Source: Candidatus Mediterraneibacter stercoripullorum
Lineage (GTDB): Bacteria > Bacillota > Clostridia > Lachnospirales > Lachnospiraceae
Assembly (NCBI GenBank): GCA_019115765.1
Contig: DXCZ01000100.1
Coordinates: 1-55,117, forward strand
Direction of reading: 5' to 3'
Length of the DNA: 55,117 bases
Numbering within the stretch: the first letter of the stretch is position 1; every line of letters begins with the position of its first letter. Position numbers and translations under genes: made by a program. The notes beneath the pieces were generated by a model, which saw only the letters and a list, made by a program, of their open reading frames with translations, made no database searches and was not told the origin of the DNA. Shown in pieces: positions 43,036 to 51,690 of this stretch.

Positions 43036-43748
43036 GCGCCTTTATAAGCATCTGTACGGGGTATCCAGTCGAGAAAACGTTCGACGGCAAGATCCCAGAA
43101 TCTCCATTCATGTTCGTATCCCGGTTCACTGACCCAGGTATATTCTATCTTGTTTTCATCCAGGTGCCGGATGAATTCCTGATTGTTTTTATACAGAAAG
43201 TCATTTTCTCCGCATGTAATGTAGAGCGCAGGGCAGCATGTCGGAGAAAGCGGAATGTACGACAGATCGTATTCCTTCAGTTCCGGTACGCCCACGGCGG
43301 CAGAAAAGGCTCCGATCGCTCTGTATTTCTCCGGATTCATCAGGCCGTGGTACAGAGCACCGAAACCACCCATGGAAAGGCCGGCGATATAAGTATCCTC
43401 CGGACGGGATGAGATGGGGAATGTATTGGTCACAAATTCCGGAAGTTCTGTCTCAATAAAATCATAAAAAAGATCTTCTCCCCAGTTCAGATAAAACTTG
43501 TTCTCTCCTGAGATCATGACCACAGCAATCTGCCGTTCTTCAGCATATCTTTCAAGATTGGTATACCCGCACCACTGCTGATGATTGTTCCCCATGCCGT
43601 GCAGCAGGTACAGTACCGGGTAAGGATGCGGATATACATGGTGGGCGTCCTTCGTACATCCGGGTATCGTTACGGTGGGGAGGACGATCGTCATGTCTAC
43701 GGTCCGGTGTAAAATGTAGGATATTACGTTGCATTGTATTCTTGCCAT
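43020..43748 (-). CDS. esterase D/S-formylglutathione-hydrolase-like alpha/beta hydrolase
   Basis: The 242-residue protein belongs to the putative esterase family (PF00756-like). It has YPVLYLLHGMGNNHQQW (oxyanion region), nucleophile Ser in IAGLSMGGFGA, an Asp in GENDFLY and the catalytic His in PGYEHEWRFW. No signal peptide is present, so it is likely cytoplasmic; such proteins remove acetyl or feruloyl groups from sugars or small esters. The ATG at 43748 (reading leftward) has AAGGAG 11 nt upstream, while the longer start would contain that site. It stands alone. Confidence 0.9.
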   Translation of the reverse strand: MARIQCNVISYILHRTVDMTIVLPTVTIPGCTKDAHHVYPHPYPVLYLLHGMGNNHQQWCGYTNLERYAEERQIAVVMISGENKFYLNWGEDLFYDFIETELPEFVTNTFPISSRPEDTYIAGLSMGGFGALYHGLMNPEKYRAIGAFSAAVGVPELKEYDLSYIPLSPTCCPALYITCGENDFLYKNNQEFIRHLDENKIEYTWVSEPGYEHEWRFWDLAVERFLDWIPRTDAYKGAKRRI

Positions 43749-43878
43749 TTGTTCAGCACTCCTTTTCATTAGAAATAGTTTAGAATAGCAGATAGATCCG
43801 CTTAGCTTTTATTTTAGCATATATCGGAAAAAGAAGAGAGGATTTTATACTTCTGCTAAGAAATTTTTAAGATTTATG

Positions 43879-43907
43879 TTGAGGTTTTCTTAACCCCTCT
43901 CTATTAT
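43879..43907 (+). promoter_or_regulatory. candidate promoter of the VanRS-like pair
   Basis: TTGAGG (43879-43884), 17 nt, TATTAT (43902-43907), 45 nt before the start. TTTTTAAG and TTTTCTTAA just upstream and inside may be binding words of an OmpR-type regulator. Confidence 0.45.
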
Positions 43908-43951
43908 GGTAAGTATGAAAACAAAAGCAGAGCAGAAAGAGGGGATATAAG

Positions 43952-44659
43952 ATGGACAGCGAGACGATTCTTGTGGTGGATGACAACGAGGAGATCGTAT
44001 ATTCCATCGGCGAGCTTCTGAAATATGAAGGGTATCAGGTGGTGAAGGCCTATGACGGGATGCAGGCGCTGGAAGCACTGGAGAAGAATAAGATCGACCT
44101 GATCCTGCTGGATGTGATGATGCCCAGGCTCAATGGCCTGTCGGCGTTGATGAAGCTGAGAGAGAAGTACAGGATACCGGTGATCATACTCTCTGCGAAG
44201 ACAGAGGAAAGTGACAAAGTATCAGGGCTCACGCTGGGGGCGGACGATTATGTGGAGAAGCCCTACAATCCGGCGGAGCTGATCGCCAGGGTGAAGGCTC
44301 ATCTGAGGAGATACCGTGCCTGGGGGCAGCAGGCGCCGGAGCCGGATGAAGACCGGATCGTAAACGGCGGTCTGGTGCTGGATAAGAAGCAGAGGCTTGC
44401 TGTCGCAGAGGGGGAAGAAGTCCGGTTGACAGCTACAGAGTACAGGATCCTTGAGCTTCTCATGGAACATCCCGGTCAGGTGTTCTCGGCGGAACAGATC
44501 TATGAGAGAGTATGGAATGAATCGGCAAACTTCGCTGTGGAGAATACGGTTATGGTGCATATCAGGCACATCCGGGAGAAAGTGGAGATTGATCCGAAAA
44601 AACCAAGATATGTAAAGGTGGTGTGGGGAATTGGATACAAAATGGAAAAATACAGCTGA
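43952..44659 (+). CDS. OmpR/PhoB-family response regulator (VanR-like)
   Basis: Residues 1-120 are a receiver (VVDDNEEIVYSI, phosphorylated Asp in LILLDVMMPRLNG, Lys in YVEKPYNPAEL). Residues of about 135-235 form a winged helix (VRLTATEYRILELLMEHPGQ and ENTVMVHIRHIREKVE). 235 residues. GAGGGG lies before the ATG. The kinase gene overlaps its end by 29 bp. No target gene is evident next to the pair. Confidence 0.95.
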   Translation: MDSETILVVDDNEEIVYSIGELLKYEGYQVVKAYDGMQALEALEKNKIDLILLDVMMPRLNGLSALMKLREKYRIPVIILSAKTEESDKVSGLTLGADDYVEKPYNPAELIARVKAHLRRYRAWGQQAPEPDEDRIVNGGLVLDKKQRLAVAEGEEVRLTATEYRILELLMEHPGQVFSAEQIYERVWNESANFAVENTVMVHIRHIREKVEIDPKKPRYVKVVWGIGYKMEKYS

Positions 44660-45899
44660 TGAGTTTGACAGGATACTGCATGAACACTGGAAGAAAATCA
44701 TTTCCGCAGTTATTATGGCGGCAGGTGCATTTCTTCTGCTTGCGGTACTGGTTTACGGGTATTATTATTACGGCTCCGGCACGGTGCTTATGGCTTCGTT
44801 CCTGGGCAATCTGTTATTTTCCGGAGGAATGGCTGCTCTTATGTACGATTATTACAGCAGAAAGGTCGGCTTTTGGAAAGATGACGAACCTGTCTACAAG
44901 GAATGGAAAATGTGGTGGAGGAGAAAAAGCCGCTGGCTCACAGGAATTGAAAGTGCTGTTCTGGTGCTTTTTGTCCTGCTCTTTATTCCTACCGGGCCAT
45001 ATATGGGAATCGTGCTTTCGGCCGTCCTGCAGGCTGTGGTATGCGAGATCCTTTTCCGATATTACAGGCAGAAGGATTTGGACGCATATATAAACTATAT
45101 GGAAGAGCTGAACGGACGGAAGATCGAAGAAGCGCTTGAGATTGAGCGGCACAGTATGGAGAAGGTTTCCAGGAGCGACCAGCTCAGGATCGATCTGATC
45201 ACCAATGTATCTCATGACCTGAAGACCCCGCTGACTTCCATGGTCGGGTATATCGAACTGATGAAAAAGGAAGAGCTCAGTGATGTGATGAGAGACTATG
45301 TGGAGATCATCTCCCAGCGGGCGGAAAAGCTGAAGGAAATGATAAACAGCCTCTTTTCCCTGGCGAAGGCCAGCAGCGGCAATGTGGAGCTGAAGCCGGA
45401 GAAGTTCGAGGTGAACCGGCTGATCCAGCAGATCTTCGCGGACATGGATGACCAGATCAAAGGCAGCGGACTGGAGTTTGTTACCCGGTATGCAAAGGAA
45501 AGTACGGAGATCACTTCAGATAACATGTATTTTTACCGGATCATCCAGAACCTGGTTGAAAACGCTCTGAAATATTCCGCAAAGGGGACCCGGGTCTTTG
45601 TCAAGACATCTGTTTCGGAAGAAGACGATAACGGGAACAATATTCACATCGAAATCACGAATACGGCAGGGTATCTGATGGACTTTGAAGCAGAGGATAT
45701 CCTGGAACGGTTCGCGCGGGGAGACAAGGCGCGGACCACAGATGGAAACGGCCTGGGGCTTGCCATTGTCAGCACGTATACAAAAGCTCTGGGCGGGGAG
45801 TTTGAGATAAAAACAGACTGCGATCAGTTCAAGGCATGCCTGGCTATCGGATCACTGAAGGAAAATGAAAGTCCTGCGTCGTCTGCCGGGAGGGAATAA
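44631..45899 (+). CDS. sensor histidine kinase (VanS-like)
   Basis: The 422-residue protein has about four membrane helices within residues 20-150, no large outside domain, then the H box VSHDLKTPLTSMVGYIELM, the N box LVENALKYS and NGLGLAIVSTYTKALGG. The usual DxGxG box is replaced by NTAGYLMDFEAEDI, a variant seen in short-loop VanS-like kinases. I take the TTG at 44631, which has AAGGTGG 9 nt upstream; the next ATG at 44715 would cut the first helix. It probably works with the overlapping regulator gene, sensing a membrane or envelope signal. Confidence 0.9.
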   Translation: MDTKWKNTADEFDRILHEHWKKIISAVIMAAGAFLLLAVLVYGYYYYGSGTVLMASFLGNLLFSGGMAALMYDYYSRKVGFWKDDEPVYKEWKMWWRRKSRWLTGIESAVLVLFVLLFIPTGPYMGIVLSAVLQAVVCEILFRYYRQKDLDAYINYMEELNGRKIEEALEIERHSMEKVSRSDQLRIDLITNVSHDLKTPLTSMVGYIELMKKEELSDVMRDYVEIISQRAEKLKEMINSLFSLAKASSGNVELKPEKFEVNRLIQQIFADMDDQIKGSGLEFVTRYAKESTEITSDNMYFYRIIQNLVENALKYSAKGTRVFVKTSVSEEDDNGNNIHIEITNTAGYLMDFEAEDILERFARGDKARTTDGNGLGLAIVSTYTKALGGEFEIKTDCDQFKACLAIGSLKENESPASSAGRE

Positions 45900-45907
45900 A
45901 ACGCAGA

Positions 45908-45936
45908 TTGTAAAAAAATGTCGAAACGTTTATAAT
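45908..45936 (+). promoter_or_regulatory. candidate promoter of the module 2 regulator-kinase genes
   Basis: TTGTAA (45908-45913), 17 nt, TATAAT (45931-45936), 45 nt before the start codon. Confidence 0.6.
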
Positions 45937-45981
45937 ATTCTCTATAGATCATAAAACAGGTATGAAATGGAGAGAGTGATC

Positions 45982-46692
45982 ATGAGAGTCGCCGTGGTAG
46001 ACGACACGAGGGAAGATGCGGAATTGCTGATGAGTGCCCTGGAACGGTTCGGCAGAGAACAGAATGAAGAGATGGACGTCACGCTGTATGACAGCGGGGC
46101 GTCTTTTCTGCGCTCATATGAGGAAGCAAGACCGGAGCTGGTGATCCTGGATATTGATATGCCGGGGATCAACGGGATGGAAGCGGCCCATAAGCTGCGG
46201 GAAAAGGATGAAAATATAGCCCTCTTTTTTGTCACAAACATGAAGCACTATGCTCTGGAAGGATATTCTGTGGACGCCCTGGACTATCTGATCAAGCCGG
46301 TCACCTACGAGGATCTGGCCCTGCGTCTTCAGAAGGCGAGGCGATATATCCTGCGCAACCGGGATGAGAATGTGGTGCTTCGTATCGGGGGAAGCATCGT
46401 CACTCTCAAGGTTTCTGATATTTATTATGTGGAATCCATGCTGCATAACCTGATATACCATACGAAAAATGGAGACTATAAAGTACGTGACTCTATGTCA
46501 AAGGCAGAGAAAACTTTTCGTCTATATTCTTTTGCGTCCTGTAATAAAAGCTTTCTTGTAAATCTCAGGTATGTGGAGTCGATCAGCAAGGATGAGGTGT
46601 CGGTTGCCGGTACTCCGCTGAAGATCAGTCGGGGGAAGAAGGCGGAGTTCATCAACCGGTATACAAGATATCTGGGAGGAATGCGGCAGTGA
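45982..46692 (+). CDS. LytTR-family response regulator, module 2
   Basis: The receiver domain has AVVDDTREDAELL, the phosphorylated Asp in LVILDIDMPGING and YLIKPVTYEDL. The LytTR domain covers about residues 135-236 (IYYVESMLHNLIYHTKNGDY and FASCNKSFLVNLRYVESI). The ATG at 45982 has GGAGAG 7 nt upstream. Its 236 residues equal the length of its module 1 relative. The kinase begins at an overlapping GTGA. Its likely target is the 21-bp-period repeat before the second GH3 gene. Confidence 0.94.
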   Translation: MRVAVVDDTREDAELLMSALERFGREQNEEMDVTLYDSGASFLRSYEEARPELVILDIDMPGINGMEAAHKLREKDENIALFFVTNMKHYALEGYSVDALDYLIKPVTYEDLALRLQKARRYILRNRDENVVLRIGGSIVTLKVSDIYYVESMLHNLIYHTKNGDYKVRDSMSKAEKTFRLYSFASCNKSFLVNLRYVESISKDEVSVAGTPLKISRGKKAEFINRYTRYLGGMRQ

Positions 46693-48026
46693 GTGAGATG
46701 ATAACGCCCGTAAGTGTGTTTGAAGAATTGAGATTTGTGTGGGAACTGTTTGCGGCAGAACTGATTCTGCTGTTCCCATTTGCGAAGGCAAAATCCGGAA
46801 TCGTAAAGCGCATTCTGATTTGCGGGACTGTGATGGGGGTGAGCTCCCAATTTTATTTCGCAGTACTGTTTTTGTCAGGAATGGTGCCGGATTTCCTTCA
46901 CGAATGGGTAGTGGTTGTCTGGTATATGATCCTTGTCCTTATGTCCCTGTTTGCCGCCAGATACTGTTTTTCACTGACATTTACAGACGGACTATATATT
47001 GTAATATCCGGATATACAGCCCAGCATATGGTCTATGTGACAGTACATGAGGTGCTGGCCCGGGGAATCTGGCTGGGGATGACGGAATGGCTGCCGATAT
47101 ATGTAATCGTTTCGGTCATTTTCTGCAGTATCCTTTATCTTATGATCTATCTGCTTTTCAACAGATCGCTGAGCCTGTGCGGCGGAACCATTGCGGCCTA
47201 CAGCGGGAAAGTAACATTCAGCCAGATTTTTGTTCTGGCGGTGCTCATGGTCAGTACCTTTACCTGTCAGCATATTTTTGAAAGCTCTGAAGAGCTCAGG
47301 TATTATGGGGCGCTTGTGGACTGCCTGCTCTGTGTGCTTATCCTGGCGAACCAGTACAGTATGTGCAAGGTGACTCTTGATGCAAAAGAAAAGGCAATAC
47401 TTTCCCAAATGCAGCATGACAGTGCCCGGTTCTATACGATATCCAGGGAACTGATCGAGACGGTCAACAGGAAAAGTCATGATATGAAACATATCCTTAA
47501 TGCTCTGGAGAAAGCGGACGGGGCGGAAAAAAGACAGTTTATCGAAGAAACGCGCAGGGAGATCGAGGAATATCGTCAGATCGTACAGACAGAGAATGAA
47601 GATCTGAACACGATACTGGCGGAAAAGGCGGTATCCTGCAGGAGCAGAGGAATCCGGCTGGAGTGTACGGCAGGAGATATACCGGAAGGCTTTGTACGGC
47701 CACAGGATCTCTATGTAATGCTGGGCAATGCGCTGGATAATGCAATGGAGAGCGCGATGAAGCTCAGGGATGAGAAAAAGAGAGTGATCACTGTCGATGT
47801 GGATCAAAGAGGAGCCATTATCAGTCTCCAGGTTAATAATTATTATGAGGGAAAACTTAAGATGCAGGAAGGACTGCCGGTCACTTCAAAAAATGAAAAA
47901 TACGATCATGGATTCGGATTGAAAAGTATAAGGCTGATCGCCAAAAAGTATGGAGGAGATATGAGCGTGCAGGCGGAGGAGGGGATTTTTACGCTGCAGG
48001 TGATGATACCGGTGGGAAAGAAATAA
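46689..48026 (+). CDS. GHKL sensor histidine kinase (AgrC-like), module 2
   Basis: About six membrane helices (residues 10-220) are followed by a coiled linker and a GHKL domain: phosphoacceptor His in NRKSHDMKHILNAL, N box GNALDNAMESAM and G box DHGFGLKSIRLIAKKYGG. 445 residues with GTG start overlapping the regulator stop by 4 bp; an ATG at 46698 is also possible. The last domain closely resembles the kinase of module 1, including the KYGG end. Signal unknown. Confidence 0.92.
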   Translation: MSEMITPVSVFEELRFVWELFAAELILLFPFAKAKSGIVKRILICGTVMGVSSQFYFAVLFLSGMVPDFLHEWVVVVWYMILVLMSLFAARYCFSLTFTDGLYIVISGYTAQHMVYVTVHEVLARGIWLGMTEWLPIYVIVSVIFCSILYLMIYLLFNRSLSLCGGTIAAYSGKVTFSQIFVLAVLMVSTFTCQHIFESSEELRYYGALVDCLLCVLILANQYSMCKVTLDAKEKAILSQMQHDSARFYTISRELIETVNRKSHDMKHILNALEKADGAEKRQFIEETRREIEEYRQIVQTENEDLNTILAEKAVSCRSRGIRLECTAGDIPEGFVRPQDLYVMLGNALDNAMESAMKLRDEKKRVITVDVDQRGAIISLQVNNYYEGKLKMQEGLPVTSKNEKYDHGFGLKSIRLIAKKYGGDMSVQAEEGIFTLQVMIPVGKK

Positions 48027-48028
48027 AA

Positions 48029-48243
48029 ACGTCCGTTCACACATGCCAGCTCGAATTCGCTGCATTGCAGCTCCTTCTCGCTGATGGTGTTCGCCCATGG
48101 AGACGTCCGTTCACACATGCCAGCTCGAATTCGCTGCATTGCAGCTCCTTCTCGCTGATGGCGTTCGCCCATGGAGACGTCCGTTCACACATGCCAGCTC
48201 GAATCCGCTGCATTGCAGCTCCTTCTCGCTGATGGCGTTCGCC
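48029..48243. repeat. three tandem copies of a 74-bp repeat
   Basis: Units begin at 48029, 48103 and 48177 with ACGTCCGTTCACACATGCC. Copies 1 and 2 differ at one position (GGTGTTCG versus GGCGTTCG), copy 3 has AATCCGC for AATTCGC and ends early. The word GCATGTGTGAAC reappears inverted at 48313. The many tiny frames on the - strand through it are repeats of one another without ribosome sites. Confidence 0.9.
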
Positions 48244-48250
48244 ATATATC

Positions 48251-48309
48251 GAAAAGAGAAAGAACCTGCCTTTGCAAGCAAGCTTGCACATCAGGTCCTT
48301 TCTCTTTTC
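48251..48309. terminator. long hairpin after the tandem repeat, probable bidirectional terminator
   Basis: GAAAAGAGAAAGAACCTG pairs with CAGGTCCTTTCTCTTTTC with one mismatch around a 23-nt loop containing GCAAGCAAGCTTGC. It probably separates the regulator-kinase message from the GH3 gene. Confidence 0.65.
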
Positions 48310-48329
48310 TCTGCATGTGTGAACTGGTG

Positions 48330-48364
48330 GTGCACATCCTGCCTCATATCGTGCAGATTCTGCC
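48330..48364 (+). promoter_or_regulatory. candidate LytTR operator: 14-bp direct repeats, 21-bp period
   Basis: GTGCACATCCTGCC (48330) and GTGCAGATTCTGCC (48351) match at 12 of 14 positions with a 21-bp period, 87 nt before the GH3 start. A weak promoter (TTGCCA at 48380, TGTTAA at 48403, 17-nt spacing) follows, as expected of an activator-dependent promoter. Confidence 0.55.
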
Positions 48365-48450
48365 GGTGATATTTATTTTTTGCCACCTTTTTGTTAAGGT
48401 TCTGTTAACGCAAAGGGGAAACCTTAGGAAACAAAAAGGAGGAATGGATT

Positions 48451-51400
48451 ATGGATGCAAAGAAGAAACGTATCCTGCGGGCAGTGCTGGCGTGGATCGT
48501 CGTGATCGCTACAGCGGCGGCGCTGGTTCTGGTCAACTTTATGGCATCCCGCTATGCAAACCTGATCTCGGTGTATCTGAACATGCCGAATCAGAAGATC
48601 GTGGAGGCGGAGGATGAGGAAACGGAACACTTTACCTCGGACTACGCAAGTGAGGCGGAGATGAAGGCGCATCTCCAGGAGATTGGCAGGCAGATCGAGG
48701 CGGAGGGGGCAGTTCTGCTGGAGAATAACGGGACGCTGCCGCTTTCGGATGCTGCGAAGATCACGATCCTGGGACAGGACAGTGTTGACCCTGTATACGG
48801 AGGCGGCGGAGCCGGATCAGTGGATACTTCCACAGCGATTGATCTGTACACAGGGATTCGGGAAGCTGGATATCAGACGAATGATGTTGTGTATGATTTT
48901 TACACAGAAGGTGCAGGGAGCACTTACCGCAAGACGGTGCCTGACGCATATGGCGAGGGCGTTTTCGGTGTGAATGAAGTACCTGTTTCCGAGTATACAG
49001 ACGATGTGATCGCCAGCTTCGCGGATTATAATGACGCGGCGATCATAGTACTCGGCCGCAGCGGCGGCGAGAGCTCAGATCTTCAGAGCACACCGCTGGA
49101 CAATGGCTATTATTACCTGGAGCTGGATGAGAACGAGAAGGAACTGATCGATCTGGCATGCCGTAATTTTGAAAATGTAGTTGTGCTTCTGAATACGCAG
49201 AATCCCATGGAACTTGGGGAGCTTGAGGATACAGATGTTGATGCGGTCCTCTGGATCGGGGCTCTCGGTGAGACAGGTGCGGAAGCAGTGGGAGATCTTT
49301 TATGCGGAAATGTATCTCCGTCCGGAAGACTGACAGATACTTATGCATATGACAGCTTCAGCGCTCCTGCAATGGCAAATTTCGGAAGCTATACGATCGC
49401 CAACAGCCAGGTTATGTTTGGTAATTCTTATATGGTATACAGCGAAGGTATCTACGTCGGATATCGTTATTATGAGACCAGATATGAAGATGTGGTCATG
49501 GGAAATGAAGACGCGGCAAACTATAACTATGCGCAGACGGTGCAGTATCCCTTCGGATACGGACTGTCCTATACGGAATTCGCATATTCTGATTTCACTC
49601 TGACAGAAGACGGTAATCAGTATATTGCAGAAGTGACTGTTACGAATACAGGAGATACTTCCGGAAAGCATGCGGTTGAAATCTACATGCAGTCTCCATA
49701 CACGGATTATGACCGTGAAAATAAAATTGAGAAATCTTCTGTAGAGCTTGTCGGATATGGAAAGACGGGTACGATTAAGCCGGGAGGAACAGAGACTGTT
49801 TCCGTCGAGATCCCTAAGGAAATGATGAAGGTCTATGATCAGTATGGTCAGGAAACCTATATCGTTGATGCCGGAGATTACTACTTTACAGTAGGCGCGG
49901 ACGCCCATGATGCTGTAAACAATATCCTTGCGGCAAAGGGGTATACGACAGCTGACGGCATGGATGCGGACGGAAATGCAGATCTGACGGCAATGGTTAC
50001 CCAGGCGGAACAGGATAATACGACATATGCTGTATCCCAGGCAACCGGATATGATATTCAGAATCAGTTTGAAGATGTAGATATCAATACATATGATCCA
50101 GAACACGTTTATCTGAGCAGAAGCGACTGGACAGGTACATGGCCGGTGACTTATGCGGATGGTTCCTGGACAGCTCCGGAAGATTTTGTGGCAGCATTGG
50201 AGATTCCGACGGTAGAAGATACAGCGGAATCAGCCCCGGTGACAGGAGCAACAGATGAAGAAGTCGGCTCTTTAACAACTGCTATGATGATGGAACTGGA
50301 TTATGATGATCCCATGTGGGATACGCTGATCCGGCAGATGAGTGTGGAAGAGCTGGACACCCTGATCCGTGTCGGAGGATATGCGACGATGGGGATTGAT
50401 TCCATCCAGCTTCCGTCTACTCAGGACAAAGACGGCCCGGCAGGAATCTCCAGCACTCTGGTCGGAGGCGAGAACGGTACTTCTTATCCGCCGGAGATCG
50501 TGCTGGCGTCTACATGGAATGATGAGCTGGCGGAAGAGTTTGGACGCTGCATCGGAGAAGACAGTATCGCGCTTGATGTGACCGGATGGTATGCTCCGTC
50601 AATGAACATTCATCGTTCTCCATACAGCGGACGTAACTTCGAGTATTATTCCGAGGACAGCTGTCTTTCCGGAATGATGGGCGCGGCTACTGTACGGGGC
50701 GCTCAGGAGAAAGGTGTTCTTGTATATATCAAGCATTTTGCATTGAACGATCAGGAAACAAACCGTATGGGAATCTCTATATTCGCAAATGAACAGAGCG
50801 TGCGCGATCTGTATCTGAAACCTTTCGAGATTACAGTAAGAGAAGGGGATGCTCACGGAGCAATGGTCAGCATGAACCGGATCGGATCACGCTGGACCGG
50901 AGCGCATTACGGACTGATGACAGAGGCACTGAGAAATGAGTGGGGATTTGAAGGACTTGCTATAACAGATCAGGCTTCATTCGAGGTGTTCGCATATGAA
51001 GATCTGAGGGCAGGACTGGCAGCAGGCACGGATCTCTGGCTGAATACAGATACCGAGCTCTGGAAACTGAGCGATACGGACATGAATGATACGATCATTA
51101 CCCATATGCAGAGAGCTGCGAAAAATATTGTATTCGCTATTTCACGGAGCAATGCGATGAATGGACTTTCCAGCAGCAGTCAGATCGTTCAGATCACACC
51201 GCTGTGGCAGATGGCGCTCTATGTGGCGGATGCAGTATTGGCAGTTATAGCTCTTCTGGGCGCAGTATTTGCTACCCTGGATGTGGTAAAGGGAAATGAC
51301 AGAAAGAAGACGCTGAGCGCGGTGCTGTCGGGACTCTGCAGCGTGCTGCTCTTTGGCGGCGGCATGGCAGTATGTATCCTGGCAGGAAGCGATTACTACA

Positions 51401-51486
51401 ATATGGGAATCCCGCTGGGAGTTGTTGGACTGATACTGTGTGTACTGAATGTTGTGGTGTCGGTCGGAAAGACGAAAACAGAATAA
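48451..51486 (+). CDS. membrane-tethered, domain-permuted GH3 glycosidase, module 2
   Basis: The 1011-residue protein is a paralogue of the module 1 enzyme, with the same reversed domain order. The sandwich domain has acid/base Glu207 in GRSGGESSD, the FnIII-like domain lies at about residues 385-485, and the TIM barrel shows SGRNFEYYSEDS, KHFALNDQETNR (Lys761, His762) and nucleophile Asp840 in AITDQA. All are closer to canonical beta-glucosidases than in module 1. One N-terminal helix (about residues 8-28) and three C-terminal helices (about 912-1003) place the enzyme outside, anchored at both ends. GGAGG precedes the ATG. It likely releases sugars at the cell surface; the sugar is not known. 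Confidence 0.94.
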   Translation: MDAKKKRILRAVLAWIVVIATAAALVLVNFMASRYANLISVYLNMPNQKIVEAEDEETEHFTSDYASEAEMKAHLQEIGRQIEAEGAVLLENNGTLPLSDAAKITILGQDSVDPVYGGGGAGSVDTSTAIDLYTGIREAGYQTNDVVYDFYTEGAGSTYRKTVPDAYGEGVFGVNEVPVSEYTDDVIASFADYNDAAIIVLGRSGGESSDLQSTPLDNGYYYLELDENEKELIDLACRNFENVVVLLNTQNPMELGELEDTDVDAVLWIGALGETGAEAVGDLLCGNVSPSGRLTDTYAYDSFSAPAMANFGSYTIANSQVMFGNSYMVYSEGIYVGYRYYETRYEDVVMGNEDAANYNYAQTVQYPFGYGLSYTEFAYSDFTLTEDGNQYIAEVTVTNTGDTSGKHAVEIYMQSPYTDYDRENKIEKSSVELVGYGKTGTIKPGGTETVSVEIPKEMMKVYDQYGQETYIVDAGDYYFTVGADAHDAVNNILAAKGYTTADGMDADGNADLTAMVTQAEQDNTTYAVSQATGYDIQNQFEDVDINTYDPEHVYLSRSDWTGTWPVTYADGSWTAPEDFVAALEIPTVEDTAESAPVTGATDEEVGSLTTAMMMELDYDDPMWDTLIRQMSVEELDTLIRVGGYATMGIDSIQLPSTQDKDGPAGISSTLVGGENGTSYPPEIVLASTWNDELAEEFGRCIGEDSIALDVTGWYAPSMNIHRSPYSGRNFEYYSEDSCLSGMMGAATVRGAQEKGVLVYIKHFALNDQETNRMGISIFANEQSVRDLYLKPFEITVREGDAHGAMVSMNRIGSRWTGAHYGLMTEALRNEWGFEGLAITDQASFEVFAYEDLRAGLAAGTDLWLNTDTELWKLSDTDMNDTIITHMQRAAKNIVFAISRSNAMNGLSSSSQIVQITPLWQMALYVADAVLAVIALLGAVFATLDVVKGNDRKKTLSAVLSGLCSVLLFGGGMAVCILAGSDYYNMGIPLGVVGLILCVLNVVVSVGKTKTE

Positions 51487-51509
51487 TAATAACTGAAAAT
51501 GATAATAAC

Positions 51510-51550
51510 GGAGATGCCGTGCGGATTGATGCTGCACGGCATCTCCTTGT
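51510..51550 (+). terminator. terminator of the second GH3 gene
   Basis: GGAGATGCCGTGC (51510-51522) and GCACGGCATCTCC (51534-51546) form a perfect 13-bp stem, followed by TTGT. The T-run is weak but the stem is strong. Confidence 0.65.
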
Positions 51551-51573
51551 CCTGCACGACATTTTTCTCCGGC

Positions 51574-51602
51574 TTGTTATTTCTCTGTGACAATGCTAGA
51601 AT
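51574..51602 (+). promoter_or_regulatory. candidate promoter of the DUF3990 gene pair
   Basis: TTGTTA (51574-51579), 17 nt, TAGAAT (51597-51602) with an upstream TGC extended -10. Confidence 0.55.
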
Positions 51603-51690
51603 AAGGTTTATATACGTAATTTACAGTATCTGTTTTGCAGATCCGGTATTTTCACGATAGGAAATACTCACATGGGAACGGGGCATAAAA

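Noticed and set aside
48029..48243. Possible CRISPR array
   Set aside because: Units are contiguous 74-bp copies without variable spacers, and no cas genes are nearby.
47886..48617. Several small overlapping frames on both strands over the tandem repeat
   Set aside because: They are the repeat translated several times (MGERHQREGAAMQRIRAG) and extend into flanking genes.
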